Below are positions 7,635 to 10,806 of a stretch of DNA of 10,806 nt, in pieces (within the stretch, counting starts at the first letter, position 1; each line of letters starts with the position of its first letter). The stretch is from contig URGF01000061.1 in the NCBI GenBank assembly GCA_900547285.1, positions 1-10,806 on the forward strand, read 5' to 3'. The position numbers and the translations under genes were made by a program. The stretch comes from an uncultured Collinsella sp. GTDB taxonomy: Bacteria > Actinomycetota > Coriobacteriia > Coriobacteriales > Coriobacteriaceae. The notes under the pieces were generated by a model. That model had not been told where the DNA came from, did not search any database, and saw only the letters and a list, made by a program, of their open reading frames with translations.

Positions 7635-8051
7635 GACCGCGGGGCGCTGGCCCTCGGCCGGTACACACCGGAGATCCGGGAGGAAGGCAATTACGAGATG
7701 CTGCTGGTCGTGAACCGCGCGCGGCCGCTGACGCGCACGGCAGAGGATACCGTGCAGGTCCTGCGCGAGATCGAAGCGGCCTGCGGCCTGCCGTTCACCG
7801 GCATCGTCAACAACACGAACCTCGGCCCGCAAACTGCGGCGGAGGACGTTCTGTCCAGCGTCCCGTATGCCGAAGCCGTCAGCCGTCTGACCGGCCTGCC
7901 GGTCTTCATGACCTGCTGCGCCGAAGCGCTGTATCCCGAGCTCGCGGGGACGATCGACCGGCTGTTCCCCCTGAAGCTTCAGAAACTATATTATCAACTT
8001 ACACAGGAGGTGTCTTATGGCAAGACTAACATTTCAGGAAGAGCTCTGTAA
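7626..8051 (+). pseudogene. MinD/cobyrinate-synthase-like P-loop protein, C-terminal fragment
   Basis: About 141 residues are present, starting in mid-domain at GGDDRGALALGRYTPEI and ending at the TAA at 8049-8051. The Gly-Asp-Asp start is what follows the switch-II-like strand in P-loop proteins of the SIMIBI (MinD/ParA/CobQ) class, and MLLVVNRARPLTR followed by GIVNNTNLGP (the NN-type nucleotide-base motif) supports that fold. The Walker A part is missing because of the junction. An ATG at 7698 is internal (Met in NYEMLLVVN) and is not a believable start. Genes of this type commonly precede the ferredoxin subunit of 2-oxoacid:ferredoxin oxidoreductases in Clostridia, to my recollection; the role is not known and an assembly or cofactor function is only a guess. 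It overlaps the ferredoxin subunit gene by 35 nt. Confidence 0.78.
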
Positions 8052-8223
8052 GGGCTGCGGGCTGTGCGTGAACGCCTGTCCGAAGCACCTGCTGGCCCTG
8101 TCCAGGACGAGACTCAATCAGAAGGGCCATACCCCCGTCGAGCTGACCGACCCGGACCAGTGCGTCGGCTGCGCGTTCTGCGCTACGATGTGTCCGGACT
8201 GCGTCATCACGGTCGAAAAGTGA
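8017..8223 (+). CDS. 4Fe-4S ferredoxin subunit of 2-oxoacid:ferredoxin oxidoreductase (KorD/VorD-like)
   Basis: This is a 68-residue protein with two full bacterial-ferredoxin motifs: C11, C14, C17 and C21-Pro, then C49, C52, C55 and C59-Pro. It can carry two [4Fe-4S] clusters that pass electrons from the TPP-bearing beta subunit to external ferredoxin. An extra Cys62 follows the second motif. The ATG at 8017 is preceded by CAGGAGG at 8004-8010 with a 6-nt spacer, and lies inside the end of the P-loop gene in another frame. The alpha subunit begins 14 nt after its stop. In some archaeal and clostridial enzymes this subunit is separate, as here, rather than fused to alpha or gamma. Confidence 0.93.
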   Translation: MARLTFQEELCKGCGLCVNACPKHLLALSRTRLNQKGHTPVELTDPDQCVGCAFCATMCPDCVITVEK

Positions 8224-8237
8224 GAAAGGAGCGGACT

Positions 8238-9304
8238 ATGCAGGAAAAAGTATTGATGAAGGGCAACGAGGCCATCGCAGAAGCCGCCATCCGCTGCGGC
8301 TGCCGCCATTACCTCGGCTACCCCATTACCCCGCAGACGGAGATCGCGGCCTATATGGCCAAGCGCATGCCGAAGATCGGCGGCGTGTTCCTCCAGGCGG
8401 AAAGTGAGATCGCGGCCATCAACATGGTCTACGGCGTCGCGTCCACCGGCAAGCTCGCCATGACCTCCTCGTCCAGCCCCGGCATCGCGCTCAAGTGCGA
8501 GGGCATCTCGTATCTGGCGGGCGCGGATCTGCCCGCGCTGATCGTCAACGTCCAGCGCGGCGGCCCGGGCCTCGGCGGCATCCAGCCGTCGCAGTCCGAT
8601 TACTTCCTCGCAACAAGAGGCCCCGGCCACGGCGATTTCCATGTGCTCGTCCTCGCGCCCGCGTCCGTGCAGGAGATGGCGGACCTGACGCAGAAGGCCT
8701 TCCGTCTGGCGTTCCAATACCGCATGCCCGCCATGCTGCTGGCCGACGGCACGATGGGCCAGATGATGGAGCCCGTCGTCCTGCCCGAAGAGACCGTGCT
8801 GGAAAAAAGCGCGCCCGACTGGGCCGTCACCGGCACGGAATGCAAACGCCCGCACAACATCATCAACTCCCTGTATCTCTCTCCGGCCGAGCTCGAGCAG
8901 AAGAACATCGAGCGCTTCGAGCGCTATGCCCGCCTGGCCGAAAAAGAGACCATGTGGGAGGAGTTCATGATGGAGGACGCCGAGGTCTGCATCGTCTCCT
9001 GCGGCATCACCGCCCGCGTCTCACGCAACGCCATCGTGGAAGCGCGCAAATGCGGCATCAAGGCCGGCATGATCCGTCCGATCACGCTCTGGCCCTTCCC
9101 GGATAAGCCCCTGCTCGCCGCAGCCGACAAGGTCAAAGGCTTTGTGTGCGTCGAGCTCAATATGGGCCAGATGAAGCAGGATGTGGAGCTGGCCGTCCGC
9201 TGCAAAAAGCCCGTTTCGCTCTGCCGCCGCGTCGGCGGTATGATCCCCACCCCGGATGAGGTGCTTGCCAGCATCCAGACTATGGCCGAAGGAGGCGCAA
9301 ACGC

Positions 9305-9308
<4 letters not shown>
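8238..9308 (+). CDS. vorB: 2-oxoacid:ferredoxin oxidoreductase alpha subunit (VorB/KorA)
   Basis: The protein has 356 residues. The N-terminal pyrimidine-binding domain (about 6-190) shows LMKGNEAIAEAA (6-17), GYPITPQTEI (27-36), the catalytic-face QAESEIAAINMVYG (53-66), TSSSSPG (76-82) and QRGGPGLG (106-113). The C-terminal domain II (about 248-350) has VSCGITAR (253-260), the turn IRPITLWPFP (279-288) and VCVELNMGQM (303-312). With beta, gamma and the ferredoxin subunit it would catalyse oxidative decarboxylation of a 2-oxoacid with CoA to acyl-CoA, CO2 and reduced ferredoxin, or the reverse carboxylation. The N-terminal wording resembles proteins usually named VorB (branched-chain 2-oxoacid), but substrate cannot be told apart from 2-oxoglutarate by eye. 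The start is ATG at 8238 after AAAGGAG at 8225-8231. A longer in-frame start at 8064 would read through the ferredoxin gene in another frame and is rejected. It overlaps the beta gene by 4 nt. Confidence 0.93.
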
Positions 9309-10049
<741 letters not shown>

Positions 10050-10057
<8 letters not shown>

Positions 10058-10589
10058 TTTCCAGATCGTCATCGCCGGTTTCGGCGGGCAGGGCCTGCTG
10101 TTTTCCGGCAAGGTCCTGGCCTACGCGGGTCTGCTGGAGGGGCGCGAGCTCAGCTGGCTGCCGTCCTACGGCCCGGAAATGCGCGGCGGCACGGCCAACT
10201 GCAATGTCATCCTGTCCGACACGCCCGTCGGCTCGCCCATCGTGCAGCACCCGAACGTGCTCATGGTCATGAACAACCCCTCGCTCGATAAATACGAGGA
10301 TACCGTCGCCCCCGGCGGCAAGATCTTCGTCGATTCCACGCTCATCGGCCGCAAGGTCCGCCGCACCGACGTCGAGGCGTATTACATCCCCGCCACCGGT
10401 CTTGCCGGCGAGATGGGCGTGCCGACGCTCGCCAACATGCTGCTGCTCGGCGCGCTGGTCGAAAAAACCGGCTGCGTCCGCTTTGACTCCATCGCCCCCG
10501 CCCTGCACAAAGTCATCCCCGCCCGCAAAGCCGACCTCTTCGACGTCAACATGAAAGCCGTCGAAGCAGGCAAAGCGTATCAGGGCTGA
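10050..10589 (+). CDS. 2-oxoacid:ferredoxin oxidoreductase gamma subunit
   Basis: The 179-residue protein is a single gamma-subunit domain. It begins with a Rossmann-like beta strand and the GFGGQG loop (10-15), followed by SYGPEMRGGTANCNVILSD (39-57), the most conserved stretch of the family. NMLLLGALVEKTG and a short C-terminal helix complete the fold. In these enzymes gamma completes the complex and helps form the CoA site. The start at ATG 10050 overlaps the beta gene by 8 nt and is set by AAGGAGG at 10034-10040. It is the last gene of the operon; a palindromic element begins 21 nt after its TGA. No frame problems are seen. Confidence 0.93.
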
Positions 10590-10610
10590 CCGCCCTGCAG
10601 CGGTCCAAAG

Positions 10611-10724
10611 GCTTCCCCTACGAGGGGAAGCTGTCGCCGGAGGCGACTGATGAGGTGGACAGTGCCGCGTAAACGAAACTGCTCCCACCTCATCCGTCAC
10701 GGCTTCGCCGTGCCCCTTCCCCTC
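10611..10724. repeat. GC-rich nested palindromic element (dispersed-repeat-like)
   Basis: Several inverted repeats are nested here. Local hairpins are gcttcccc/ggggaagc at 10611-10618 and 10624-10631; gtcgcc/ggcgac at 10633-10638 and 10642-10647 with loop gga; and cacggc/gccgtg at 10698-10703 and 10707-10712 with loop ttc. Longer-range pairs are gatgaggtgg (10649-10658) with ccacctcatc (10685-10694), and gaggggaag (10622-10630) with cttcccctc (10716-10724). The whole therefore folds as an imperfect palindrome with hairpins on both arms. It resembles short dispersed palindromes that I associate with Oscillospiraceae intergenic regions; only one copy is in this window. It could also protect or end the upstream operon transcript, but no T-run follows any stem. 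Confidence 0.7.
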
Positions 10725-10806
10725 ATAGATGCGAATCAATAGTAGAAACCGAAAAAAGATGACAAAAGGCGCAAGAAGAGAGATAGTAAGGTGTGAACAA
10801 ACTGAT
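10725..10806. other. AT-richer tail with no recognisable gene
   Basis: After the palindromic element the base composition drops abruptly to purine-rich, A-rich sequence. I see no start codon with a ribosome site, no RNA gene and no repeat. It may be the upstream region of a gene beyond the window. Confidence 0.45.

Noticed and set aside
6285..7832. A 515-residue minus-strand frame starting at ATG 7832
   Set aside because: Its first 65 or so residues are antisense of the P-loop gene and have no family resemblance; only the part from about 7634 downwards is genuine DUF2194 sequence.
7626..8223. The idea that the exopolysaccharide and oxidoreductase blocks form one combined system
   Set aside because: They are divergent with both junction genes truncated, share no promoter region, and are more simply explained as two genomes joined.
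10611..10724. CRISPR array
   Set aside because: The repeats are inverted and nested, not direct and regularly spaced, and no spacers are present.

Overview
The window consists of two unrelated blocks that meet head to head at about position 7626-7634. The left block (1 to about 7630) reads entirely on the minus strand. It is the downstream part of a Gram-positive Pel-type exopolysaccharide operon. In transcription order it encodes a DUF2194-type polysaccharide-deacetylase-like protein (5' end missing), a PelF-like GT4 glycosyltransferase, a PelG-like membrane transporter, a CotH-family lipoprotein, a VTC-domain (polyphosphate-polymerase-like) protein and a DUF4956 membrane protein. Junctions are tight: overlaps of 4, 11 and 14 nt or gaps of 3 nt, each with a good Shine-Dalgarno. 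The genes are therefore very likely co-transcribed and translationally coupled.

The right block (about 7626 to 10806) reads on the plus strand. It is a four-subunit 2-oxoacid:ferredoxin oxidoreductase operon: a small 2[4Fe-4S] ferredoxin subunit, the alpha (VorB/KorA-like), the TPP-binding beta (KorB-like) and the gamma subunit. It is preceded by the C-terminal part of a MinD/cobyrinate-synthase-like P-loop protein. After the gamma gene comes a GC-rich nested palindromic element of about 115 bp, then an AT-rich tail with no gene that I can see.

The genes at the junction both lack their 5' ends, and neither a promoter, an intergenic spacer nor a mobile element separates them. A single long minus-strand frame runs through the junction, but its first 65 or so residues are only the antisense of the P-loop gene. 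The simplest reading is a chimeric contig, with two gut Gram-positive genomes joined over a short shared G+C-rich word. A real rearrangement that destroyed both genes is the alternative. From gene content and style, without any database search, I would place the left block in a high-GC Gram-positive such as a Coriobacteriia member (Collinsella-like), and the right block in an Oscillospiraceae-type Clostridium. Both placements are inference.

Functionally, the left block would build and export a cationic amino-sugar polymer. PelF would polymerise it, PelG would move it across the membrane and the DUF2194 protein would deacetylate it outside. The CotH, VTC and DUF4956 genes add a phosphate-linked module of unknown job, which is the most biologically interesting part of the window. 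The right block would interconvert a 2-oxoacid plus CoA with an acyl-CoA plus CO2 and reduced ferredoxin in an anaerobe.
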